A DNA stretch of 64,000 nucleotides from Eutrigla gurnardus. Lineage: Eukaryota > Chordata > Actinopteri > Perciformes > Triglidae. Location of the stretch: contig OY741266.1 of assembly GCA_963514095.1 (NCBI GenBank), forward strand, positions 14,453,986 to 14,517,985, in the 5' to 3' direction. How positions within the stretch are numbered: position 1 is the stretch's first letter; the number at the start of each line of letters is the position of its first letter. A model generated the notes under the pieces. The model was given only the letters and a program-made list of their open reading frames with translations, was not told the DNA's origin and did no database searches. Positions 1 through 10,200 of this stretch are shown here, piece after piece. Both the position numbers and the translations under genes were made by a program.

Positions 1-3000
1 GTTCCCAGCTTCTTATTTCTGAAAAGAAGGCGTCTCCAGGGCAGGAGGTGTAGTTCACCGCCTGTCTGTGGCCGTGGATGGTGAAGTTGGCAGCCAGTCC
101 TCCTCTATACACTGCACACCGGGTTAGATGAAGGCGCAGCAGGTCCATGGAATGGCGAGATGGCAGCGTGGCAGTGTAGTTGCCAATGATCGACACGCCA
201 TATCCGATGGCATTGTGGCCCCTGGTGTGTCTGCCGAGGTGGTTCCAACCCTTGCCTTCATAGACGTAGCCATCAGAGCCGACCACAAAGCTATAAGGGC
301 ACAAACCAGACCTGTCAATCACAAGGTAGCCCCGCCCTAAAGCATCCCCTGCTTTATGGTCTATCTGACTCTAAATAGTCTGAACTCTAAAAAGATAGTA
401 AATCAAGTGAGAAGTAGAGTCATTGTTTGATAGACTTCCATGCAATCAGACTTCTTTTGGCAACCAGAGGAGTCACCCCCTGATGGCCAACAGAGAGAAT
501 GCAAGTTTAAGGCACTTACTTTCAGACATAGTTCAACATTTTCTTTCCGAGTTGATCGATACTACTCTCTTATCTGTGCATTAATTATGGATCTGAAGAA
601 GGGGTGATTAGCCTAGCTTAGCATAAAGATTGGAAGGAGCTAGCCTGGTTACAAAAACACTTAAAATACACCTGCCAGCACTTCTAAAGCTCACCAATGT
701 CTCATTTGTTTTATCTGTACAAAAAAAAAATGTGTACAGGTTAAGCAAACAAGCAACAACGTATTCCTCAGTGAGATTTATGCAGATTTGTAATATTTGG
801 ATTTAGCCAGGTTGGCTGCTTCCCCCTGCTTCCAGTCTTTTTGCTTAGCTAGGCTAATCAACTCTTGTCTCCAAGAAAGTGGCATCAATCTTCTCATCAA
901 ACTCTTGGAAAAAACAACAACAACAAATAAGCACATTTCCAGGATGTGAAACTAGGGGTCGGTTACCTATAAGCTATGTCACTCCAACCACGATCCTCCT
1001 GGTGGAAACGCTGCATTTCTCTCATGTTGCGAGAGCAGTCGGGGAAGGATAAACAGGGCGAGGATGGCTGATAGGTGTGGTGAACGTAGAGAAAGTGGAG
1101 GGGCAGGGACAGTGGGACAGGTGAACTCAGGGAGGCTTTCGCCCCCCACTGACAACGAGGGATGATTTGAGGACAGTCTGAGGAGAGGAAGAGAGTTAGG
1201 ATACTCAAACCACAACAGATTTGGCTGTCATTACACAATATGAAGCGTTTGGGTTTAAACACTCAAGACTAGAGGTCCAAGATGAGAGGGTAAAAGTCTG
1301 ACCTATATAAGCTTATTCCTTATATATTTCAGTTTTCATGACGGCCAGTGAGCTGAATGTCTTTTTAAGAAGTCATGGGGTTTGGGAACTTCTGGTGGAC
1401 ATTTTTTCACAATTTCACAGACCAGTTTTTGCGATTAAGCGATTCATCCCAAAAATAATTCATTTTTTCAATATATGCTTAGTTGCAGCCCTACTTTGTA
1501 CCCAAGTGCACATTTTTGATCATTTCATATCTCACCCCAGTACTTGTGCACAAATTCCTGTAATCCATCCTTCACTGCCTTCCTCACTCCGGAGTCCAGA
1601 GCAATCCATTCTGTTTTCTCCAACTTCCAGACTAATTTCAGTGTCTCCATCAGCATGCCGTGAAGATCGAGTGGCTCCAGAATGGATCTAGAGATCTCCC
1701 TTCGCTTCGGGCTGATGTGGCTGGTCACAGCATCGAGACCGCGCCCCTCATGCAGAGTAAAACTATAGTATCCCTTCAAAACCTCACTGAGGGCCGGCGG
1801 CTGTTCAGATGCGGGTAAGTTGCTGAGGTCCATGCCCAGAATAGCTCCATCCATGCCCCCGTTAATAACAGCATCAGTGGCCAGCGTGGGAAGCCGAGAC
1901 AGTTTGAACAACTTTGGGCGGTCCACGCTGTCCCAGCACCCAGCAGGCCCAAGACGATGAGATGGCGGGAAGTCCTGGAGGCTGAGGAAGGACAAGCCCA
2001 GCGGCAGGCCTAAGGTGAGAGGGAAGACCCCATCAGCTGGCGTCCCCTCCATTTTGGCTTTCAGTCCCGATTCGATTCCTAGCAGTAAGGGTGCAAGGGC
2101 TAGCGTGGTGCCATCTTGCGCGAGGACCACCCCTCGTTCCTCTCCGTAATCCGTCACAATGTGGTGGATGGCCTTGTCAAAGAAACTGAAGGATGAGGCA
2201 TTGAGAATGGCTGTCTCCAGACCGTCAGCGTCACTGAGATTATACGAGGCGCCCAAAAAATGGATGGACAAGACATCATCATGGCCGGCGGTCCTCCGCA
2301 GGGCCCGGACCAGAGCCAGGGGGGACAGACCCGGGTTGGACTCTTCCATCTGCTGCACGGCTTGAATGAAGCTGTCCACGTTGCGCAGGTGGGCGCCTGA
2401 TAACAACGCAAAGGAAGAAAAAAAAGAAATGAATTGCAATAATTTACTTTACTTCAAATGACAGTCACATTGTGAAACTTTACAAAAGACCATTTTAACA
2501 CAAACTGTCAGCGTGCAGAAAGAAGGGAGAATAAGAGTTACTGGTGGGCCCATATTCAGATCATAAGTCAGGGACAGTACAAACATTATTAGGGTGGATT
2601 AGTATGGGGTTTTTGTGGCCCCTCCCTTTGACTTTTGGACACCCTCCTGTCAAAATAAGTAGGTTAAACACTGATGCCTTAATTTACAAAGAAGATGATG
2701 TTGTGGATTGATATGTGTGACCACATATATTTGACTGTCGGTCATAACTAAAACGGGAGGCTTATGTGAAATATAAATATATAATACAACAAATTCATAT
2801 TAAAAATATGAAATACATTGCTTGTCATTGCCCTCCAGAGCAATTCATGTAAATATTTCTGGATGTGATGTGATTATTGGCAAAACTGACATTGCTGTTC
2901 AATTGTTTTCAAACATATCACTGTTTTCACATCTTACAAACCAGTAGTTAATGTCTAGTTAATGATTAGGCACAAAACCAATGATTTGTGTGGTTAAGGT

Positions 3001-3910
3001 TAGGAGACCTCTGGTTTGGGTTAAAGATGACCTCCATCATCATGGTTACAATTACAAATGGCTGTTTGTAGGAAACATGTTTTGTTGATCCATCCAGCCA
3101 CCCGACCGCCTGCATACATGGACTTTGTCGCTGTATTACGAAGTCACACTGACTGTCATCACTCTTGAGGCTTTTCTCACTTGAATGTTATCAAATGCTG
3201 TTTTGGGGCCATTTGGCCGACGCTGTCCTAGAAAAGACACGGCCATGGAAATGAAATAGAAATAGAATGGACCTTTCCATTCAAATCAATGTGGCAGGAT
3301 GGTCAGACTTCCATAAAAAGTAAACTTACTAAAACAAGCCACGGAGTTGTAACATTACAAAATGTAGAAAGCCAGAGGAAATATCAGTTGACGACCTTGT
3401 TCGGCTCATTTTCTGTCATCAGTGTAGCACTAAAGCATGGTTGAATTAGCATGCTAGCTCGCATAAAGGGCGCTGGATCTAATGGTCCCTCCGCCTCTCT
3501 CCCGCCGCGAGCTCTCTCATCCAGGTGAGCTGCGACAACCTGTTTTCGCCCCAACTGACACCACAGCAACTAACAACGATTGCCACTACTTTTGTCCTAA
3601 CACCCAAACTCTACCCTCAACCTTCAAGTAATTTAAGCTGTAAATTGGTTTGATGATTTATATTCAGAAAATGTTATGTATAAAAACTTGTACTTTCTTG
3701 AATTAAAGGAAGGAATTAGTGAACCTCAACATGACAGAAAGAAATCCTCATCAACTTACCAATAAGTATGGAGCTTAATAAAGAATTGAACTCGAGAACA
3801 CGAATGTTGTCATATTTTGAATGACTGAACTTACCTGTCGGCCGACTATAAACAGTTAAGAAGTAGTATGAAGCCAGAAGTAAAATTAACAGCAGTCTGA
3901 ATGAAGTCAT
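1..3910 (-). CDS. pglyrp2: pglyrp2-like N-acetylmuramoyl-L-alanine amidase (peptidoglycan recognition protein), 3' end beyond window edge
   Basis: Coding exons on the minus strand, in order: 3910-3835, 2396-1536, 1177-967 and 290 to the window edge; frame is continuous across three GT-AG introns and gives about 479 residues before the edge. The protein opens with a signal peptide (residues 1-22, hydrophobic LLLILLLASYYFL core), so it should be secreted. A long N-terminal region (about 25-312) resembles that of vertebrate PGLYRP2, followed by the PGRP/amidase type-2 domain (about 314-479). Predicted zinc ligands are present: the first His of VHHTY (H345), H457 in GHRQ and C466 in SCPGD. The catalytic-type Tyr of IAYSFVV (Y382) and the small disulfide pair C354/C360 are also there. 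Family knowledge says such proteins cleave the lactyl-amide bond between muramic acid and the stem peptide; activity here is inferred. The alternative is the fish long-form paralogue pglyrp6. Confidence 0.9.
291..966 (-). other. pglyrp2 intron 3
   Basis: Minus-strand intron with donor GTAACC at 966-961 and acceptor CTTATAG at 297-291. It splits a Ser codon (AG/C) between the zinc-site exon and the last visible exon. Most of it is occupied by an inverted-repeat element annotated separately. Confidence 0.85.
548..900. mobile_element. Inverted-repeat (foldback/MITE-like) element in pglyrp2 intron 3
   Basis: Two arms are imperfect reverse complements. The left arm holds TAGCCTAGCTTAGCATAAAG at about 609-628 followed by TTGGAAG; the right arm (about 815-858) reads as its complement, ending CTTAGCTAGGCTA. 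Outer parts (GATCGATACTACTCTC near 555 and the complement of GATTGATGCCAC near 880) extend the pairing. No coding capacity is seen. It resembles a high-copy non-autonomous element I recall from many fish genomes; the superfamily is not assigned. Confidence 0.7.
1330..1497 (-). repeat. Fragment of a high-copy fish interspersed element in pglyrp2 intron 2
   Basis: Read on the minus strand this begins GTAGGGCTGCAACTAAGC and continues with AT-rich sequence containing GATGAATCGCTTAATCGC and TGTGAAATTGTGAAAA, the pattern of a widespread fish element with a GGGCTGCAACTA terminus. Another fragment with a similar terminus occurs at 61125-61205. It accounts for most of the 358-base intron between the second and third coding exons (1178-1535). 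Confidence 0.5.
2397..3834 (-). other. pglyrp2 intron 1
   Basis: Intron between the signal-peptide exon (donor GTAAGT) and the large second exon (acceptor TTGTTATCAG). It holds ordinary AT-rich sequence; I see no second gene, RNA gene or clear repeat boundary in it. Confidence 0.8.
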
Positions 3911-4065
3911 GTTGTATCTCCTGCTTGTTGGTTGTTTTTTTAAGCAATTTTCTGCTGAACTAGAAAAATGTAATCTCGGGCAGGTGAACTGAATAGTCGT
4001 GTTCCCCACAGCTTCTGAGAGGAGTTGTGTCGGTGTATTTGTGTACGTGGGCTGCAGTGTTGTGT

Positions 4066-4073
4066 CCTTATAG
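4066..4073 (-). promoter_or_regulatory. TATA box of the pglyrp2-like gene
   Basis: On the minus strand the sequence reads CCTATAAGG about 155 bases before the pglyrp2 start codon at 3910. A start site 25-30 bases downstream (about 4035-4045) would leave a 5' leader of about 130 bases with no intron before the signal-peptide exon. A TATA-driven core fits an inducible or tissue-restricted immune gene and contrasts with the GC-rich promoter regions of the larger neighbours. The start site is inferred. Confidence 0.5.
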
Positions 4074-6835
4074 GGAAGAGAACTCTTTGTACACCAATCG
4101 CTCCAAATATTGATTTAGCCAACAATAAGTAAAAGTGTGTCATGAGCAAAATGAGGCTGGGTCCCACAATAAGGTGTATTCCACAAGTTACAAATAAGTG
4201 CTTTTTCTAATTATATTATCACGTTCTCCATACGTCACAAGGCCTTGTATAGCTTTCTTGGTAAACAGTGTGTCACTCAATAAACAAACTGAAGTGAAAG
4301 ATGAAGCCGATTTTATGGTTAATGTTTATCATGGCGAGTGACGTGCACATCTGTTGTGTACTCATCGGTGTCAGGAAACCCAGGAGGTCAATTAATGCCA
4401 GGAAATGATAAAAGATCGATATATGACTGCCTTGTCGTAGTTTGTGCATAATAGATTGTGGTAATATGTTGGTAAAGACATTTTTGAGAGGCAAAACATT
4501 AAACGTGTATTTGTGTTTAACTGACTCTACAAAGATAAATCAATGAATACGTTCTTTTATAATAATGGCCCAAAGTATGGAAGCCCATTTCTGACAGTAA
4601 AACAATATAGATATTCAATATTAGGAATACAAAATGAAATGAATAATGATAATTAAAACACAGGGTATGTCAAAATAACTGACTGTCAAAATTATCAGAT
4701 TAAAAAAATTCAAAGAGCTGACTTTTACTAATACTTGCTACTCCTTACATTTTAAAAACAGGCTTGTTACTTTAGTTTTAATGCATTTGAGGGGAAATTT
4801 TCTTATTTTTTATTTTTTACTATAATTATGCTTTGAGATCTGGTCTGGTGGTTTTGGTTTACAGTGCTCTGTAGCGCCTACCAGAGGGGAGGAGTTGGAA
4901 CAGGTGATGTCCAGGTGGGCAGTGATCTTTCCTGCCCGTTTCCTGACTCTGAGGTGAACAGGTCCTGGATGGTGGGCAGGCCAGGACCGATTATCGTTTC
5001 TGCAGACCTGACTGTCCTTTGTAGTCTGTTCCTGTCCTGTTTGGTGGCCAATCCAAACCAGACAGGTATGGAAGAGCAGAGAACAGACTTGATGACTAGA
5101 GTGTTAAACTGGATCAGCAGCTCCTGAGGCAGTTTGCAGGAAGTACATCCTCTGCTGGGCCTTTTTGATGACTGTGTTGATGTTGGACTCCCACTTCAGG
5201 TCCCAGGAGATTTTAGATCCTAAAATACACAGTCAATCAAATGCAGCCAAAAATACCAGGATGTCCTACTGCATCTCATTTTGCAGTATGCAAGCCGGCA
5301 CAATCGGTGGTGTCATGTGTCTATGCGATGTTCACGCTTGGAACAGGAAGTAATCCAAACAACAACTAAAGTGAGCGATGCCACGTTTTGCGAAAAGCTG
5401 TAATGGAGACCGGTTTAGAACAATCTCAGATATTTTCTCTTTAATCTTGGAGGTTTTTTCTTTGAATATCCCCACCTCCCCCGGCTCTGTAATATTTCAT
5501 ATTTATAATTTTTTCTTTATTTTAATATGCTGTCATAGTTGTATCTCTTTCTATAGGCTTTTCTTTAAACTAACAAAATATTTTCACTGGTCAAGGATAC
5601 CTGGCTGAAAAAATATTCCATTATTGAAAAAGGTTTGAGACATAGCAGGCCACGGTATACAGTGAGGTCAAAATTCAAACATTTGTCTCACTATGTAAAA
5701 TGGCTATAAGACTTCCATCATCGTTCATGAATGACATTGGGCTCATTGGATCCACAAGGTTCTCAGCTCTCCAGTCTCACCAGTTTATGCAATTCCAGGA
5801 CTGTTTAGGGACCCCATCAGAATCATAATGTTTGACTTAGGTATCTATTTATTTATCTGGAACAGTTGTTTAAACTTGTTCTGCAAATGAGGTTCTTGTT
5901 TTGTTTTTTTCCATAGTGTATTACGCTGACAATAAAAATCCACTGTTTCCCCATGTTATTAGTCAGATGAAACCTGTGACTGCGTCTGTTGGGTAATAGC
6001 ATGAACTGCCCTCTCAGTCTGTCAGTACATGTGGAATCACCACAACACAGAGACGTATAACAGAGGTAGAGCAGTTTTACTTGTGCAGCAACATAAACCT
6101 GCATTTAAAGCATCATGTGTATTCATGACAATGTTTTAACTTGTGTTTTGCTCCTCTTATAAATGTAAATGAATACATCAAGGCAAGCTTTTTGCAATAA
6201 TAACTGAATAAAAGTATTAACATTCAGGTGTTGTGTCAAGCTGGATGCTGCAACTGGAAAGTTAAGTGTCAGGAAAGAACGGCAACCTGTCCAACGAGTA
6301 ACCTGACTAACAAAACCACCTTTACAGTGTAAAGTAATCCTGCACAACAGTGCTGTAATGAATGTCATCTTTATTAAACCTGTTTTAAATTACACTATCA
6401 ACTACTTAAACACATAAAATAATAGATGAGCTTACACCTTCAGGTTTGTTATTTTGATAAAAGACCGAGTTTAGACATTTGCATCTGGATTAAATACAGT
6501 ATCCTAAATAAACAATGCAATCATATTCATTTGTAAAGGATACGTTAAACCTGGTAGTAATAGGGCTTTTTAAAAAAAGGATTAGTTCCCTGAGATGAGG
6601 CCATTTAAATGATGTCGAATAACCCTGGGATGACTTCATGCACCAGACTTGATCAACATTTTTGATGATTGTTTTGTTTTTCGGCCTTACGTCGGGCCAC
6701 GCGAGACAACAGCGGGTTTGTAAATCCACGGACGACAAATGATTTGTTCGGCTGCATAGTGACTCGTGAAGTGCGCGAGGACCAGCCTAAAAAAATGTGC
6801 AGTAAAATAAGTGGCCCTCCTGGCGTTTGAACGTT
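4074..6835. other. Divergent intergenic region between pglyrp2 and mcoln1
   Basis: About 2.8 kb separating the two divergent genes. It contains a LINE remnant at 4865-5225. The rest is AT-rich and the short open frames in it have no recognisable protein similarity. GC content rises towards the mcoln1 side near 6.7 kb. Confidence 0.6.
4865..5225 (-). pseudogene. Decayed non-LTR retrotransposon (LINE) reverse-transcriptase C-terminal fragment
   Basis: Minus-strand translation gives blocks of the C-terminal part of fish LINE polyproteins: LGSKISWDLKWESNINTVIK, then KKAQQRMYFL, SVLCSSIPVWFG, KQDRNRLQRTVRSAE and LPTIQDL. The blocks lie in different frames: a frameshift follows MYFL and another follows LPTIQDL, so no intact protein can be made. 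No other part of the LINE is seen nearby, which suggests a truncated old insertion. The Rex1/L2-type clade is my best guess. Confidence 0.75.
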
Positions 6836-6859
6836 GTCACGTGGTGTCAGTCACGTGAC
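6836..6859 (+). promoter_or_regulatory. Two CLEAR/E-box (TFEB/TFE3-type) sites upstream of mcoln1
   Basis: GTCACGTGGT lies at 6836-6845 and the perfect palindrome GTCACGTGAC at 6850-6859, both with the CACGTG core, centres 14 bases apart, about 155-175 bases upstream of the mcoln1 ATG. GTCACGTGAC is the published CLEAR consensus bound by TFEB/TFE3/MITF, and MCOLN1 is an established TFEB target in mammals. Binding here is inferred. Confidence 0.8.
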
Positions 6860-6868
6860 CCGCGAGAG

Positions 6869-6874
6869 CGGAAG
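6869..6874 (+). promoter_or_regulatory. ETS-type site in the mcoln1 core promoter
   Basis: CGGAAG within GAGCGGAAGCGAG lies 10 bases after the second CLEAR box. ETS/GABP-type sites are common at TATA-less housekeeping promoters; no TATA box is seen here. Short motif, so only suggestive. Confidence 0.35.
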
Positions 6875-7011
6875 CGAGCAGCACTGCCAGGCTGCTGTCT
6901 CGGGGGCAGCTGTTAGAGCTGTAAATACAGCAAAAACACTGGCTACCGCGAGCTCTAGCTGGGTTATTTACCTATTTATTGTTTGGGTTTTTGTCTTGAA
7001 CGGATAACTAC
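6875..7011 (+). other. Probable mcoln1 5' leader
   Basis: GC-rich sequence between the promoter motifs and the start codon. The ATG at 7012 (CTACATGG) opens a 10-codon first exon ending G/GTAACG, whose split codon joins in frame to the exon at 12056. The transcription start is not visible and is assumed to be near 6880-6920. Confidence 0.45.
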
Positions 7012-7200
7012 ATGGCTGCGACAGGACACGAGGACTCCTCGGGTAACGTAGTGCCGACGTTTCACTTTTGACATGTAACTCGGCCGTTAATAGTCACGAC
7101 TCGTGTGTCTTTTCGCGAGCAGCTTTGTTGTGTGTCTCCGGAATTGAAGCTAGTTTGAGAGCTGCGTTGAGTTGTCTCGTTGTAGTTGTTGTTGTTGTAG

Positions 7201-7231
<31 letters not shown>

Positions 7232-10200
7232 CGTCGCCGTCGTTGAGACACCCACAACATTCAGGGCACCTCACTGTAAGTTTTCTGCTCTGTCATCTCC
7301 CGGCCAGCTGAGCTCACAGTCATTTCCATCCAGCGTGTCCGGTCAACGATGACTGTAAATCGTTGTAATCTTTGTTGAACTTAGTGGGATGTGAGCTCTC
7401 CCCTCTCCACAAGTGGTGTCTTCACACAGCGAGCACGATTCAGACGTAACCGGAATACAATGTCATTTTGCTTATCATCCAGCAGTGACATATAGGTGTG
7501 ACCCTAATCTTTGTACTGCAAAGAGTTAGTCATGTTTAACATAATACATGTTGTCTACACTCAATGGCAGGCATTGTAAATATGAAGATTCGCTGCTTTT
7601 TATCCAGTTTACAACTTAAATTAATAAACGTGTGTTTTAGACAATACATTTGATTCTTATTTTTCACAATTTCCTGACATTTACCAAATAATTTGTTGGT
7701 TGATCTCAGTTTCAGAGGTTGTAGTGACTTAAAGAGTTAAGACTCTCTCTGCTCCACCACCAACAACAGCCTCCGTCTAAGCAAATCTACGTAGAAGATG
7801 CCTTACTCCCTCATGCATAATAATAAGTGCAACACCGTTTCATAATATGGTCTCACGCATTGTTGAGTCTGCAGAGTTGTTGTTGATGGGTTGGGTCCAC
7901 TGCACTGGATTGGGTGAAGAATTTATAAGCCTGTAAGATGTGATTGCCAGCTTTGGAAAAAGCCACTAAGTGGACCTTGAGTTTTTAAGAATTGTCACAC
8001 CAGCTTCTGTTGTCTGCTTTGAGGAGCTGTGAGCGGCACATACACATACTTAAAGTCTGCTTCATGGTGCTGCACACACATTATGTGTTCACTGTGCTTC
8101 TAGTTAAATGGTCAGTTCAGTCAAATTGCAAAAAAAATGAAAAGTCTGCCCACCTTAGTGGTAATCAGCTATGCATGTGAACAGGTTTTTCAGATAATTG
8201 TCTAATTGTCTTTCAGATATGTTCGTATTACAACCGAGAGATTAATCAATTCTGTTTGTCGTGTTCAAAACACAGAAAAGCTTTAAAGACACCCCCCAGG
8301 ATAATCACTGCAAACACTGGTACTATTTTTCACCAATGAATTCTGTTGTCTGCTCTATTCAAACTGTTTGTGTTGCAAGTGCATTGCCGTTTTCTACAAA
8401 TAACCAGGAACATGGTTATAATTGTATCATCTTTCTTTTTGTGTTGAGATGTTTCCTTTAACTCGGTTACAAGTGGGAGGCTTGGACCTGTGGGTGGCCT
8501 CTTGCCACTGACTGCCAGATCTAAGTACAGATACCAAGATGATGTTGACAGATTCTCAGTGGCAGTAAGGCTTTAGACCGACAGACTTGTCGCTACGGAA
8601 ACACTTTTTGCACTCCACCGGCGGCCGTGAACCGGGAGAGCCAGATACTTTCACAGATTCATTCAGCTTTTGTCAAATCTGGTGGCACGGTCCACGGCCT
8701 GCACCCACTTTTGTTTGTCTTGATTGCTATCTGCCGTGACGATCGACACACTCCTCCGGTCAAAGATATGTTTTGCGCTCTCGTCTATTGTCTGCGTGAA
8801 ATGTGAGGTGGATGGATTCTTTCACCGAGGCACGCAACCCCGGGCTAAGCCAGGTCGTTTGTAGTTTATTAAAATGTGAACTTTTGTCCAAGCTAGCATC
8901 TCCTCTGGGTGTTGTTCCCACAGGTTAACAGCAGGTGTTGGATGAAAATTGAGGAAATGATTCCTATGAATGTGGGTTCGGTTCACTGCAGGAAACCACA
9001 TGTGGTTATCATAAAAGATTTACAGTTTATTTCCTAAGGTGAGTCCTGCACAGGTCAAGACTTAAGTACTTAAGTGAGTGGGTGAACCAGAATAAAAAGC
9101 AGAAAATATCAATTGCCTCAAATATTTAAAAGTCGCTGCTGGACAGTTAATGGCCTACTTCATTAAACCAAACTGTATTTTACATTAGTTTAACTGAATT
9201 TATTTTACACCTCAAAGTTGCAGGTCGTGGGGAGTACTGCTGCATATTGAAAAGTAGTTTGTGTCTCGAGAGGGTGCTGTGTGAAATCTGGTCAATTGCC
9301 TCGAGTGATGTCACTTGTGTCGGCATCGGGTCTGAAGACTCTAAGCTCCTATCATACGCGTGATGTTAATGCCGCCATGGCCGCCTGCTGACTGCACTTG
9401 CTCTGTTTCGTTCCACACTCAAGTCCAGTAGGTGGTGTATGCCCCTCTAGATTATTTTTCTAAGAATATAACAAAGTGGATGCTTGTTAAAGGAGATCCG
9501 CATTTATATTTTGTCTTTGAAGGAATACAAAGACATTGAACTTCTGGCAAACAACATTATGATGCGTTACCGCTAACCAACTATGCAGTTTGGATCTGGA
9601 AGACGGGAGCAGAAACGGGATGTTCTGAGCAAAACCCAGAACAGTCCATGTTTCAGATCACAAACCAAGAAAAATGCTGATTGCACATTTGTGCTTCATG
9701 TTGTCTGATACCAACAGTATCGAAGACATAAATGACTTCGATGTATCATCATGTTTTACAGTTTGGTTGCATGTGACTAGCATTTGGAGTCACGCCAGTC
9801 CCTGATTCTCCTGTATCTCCTGGTGTGGATGAACTTTCATCTCATTCACAGATAGAGCTGTCTAATATCGAACACCAGTGGTTTATTTGTCCTGTTTCAC
9901 TTCTCATTCCCGATAGAGAAATCTGCGACACCGGTGCTTTGCTCTGCTGACATATTGTGCCTGTTGAGTTTGGACTCAGCTGTTTTTCCGACCTTGTGCA
10001 TGCTGACTTTGACCATTTCCTCAAAGAAAATACAGAGTGAACAAACATTCTCCTGTTTTTTTTTTCTTCTTTAAAGCCGGTCCAGCAAACTGAAAGCATG
10101 TGACAAGTATTAGCCATGATTAGCCTACTTTCTGGTTTGTGGCTTCCTCCTGAAAGCATGACTCATCAACCGGCGTTGTTTCTGACCATAAATTATCTGT

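Noticed and set aside
1338..1691. 117-aa plus-strand frame
   Set aside because: Made of repeat sequence plus antisense of the pglyrp2 second exon; no protein similarity.
7062..7352. Poly-Val and poly-Asn open frames
   Set aside because: Created by the GTT microsatellite in mcoln1 intron 1.
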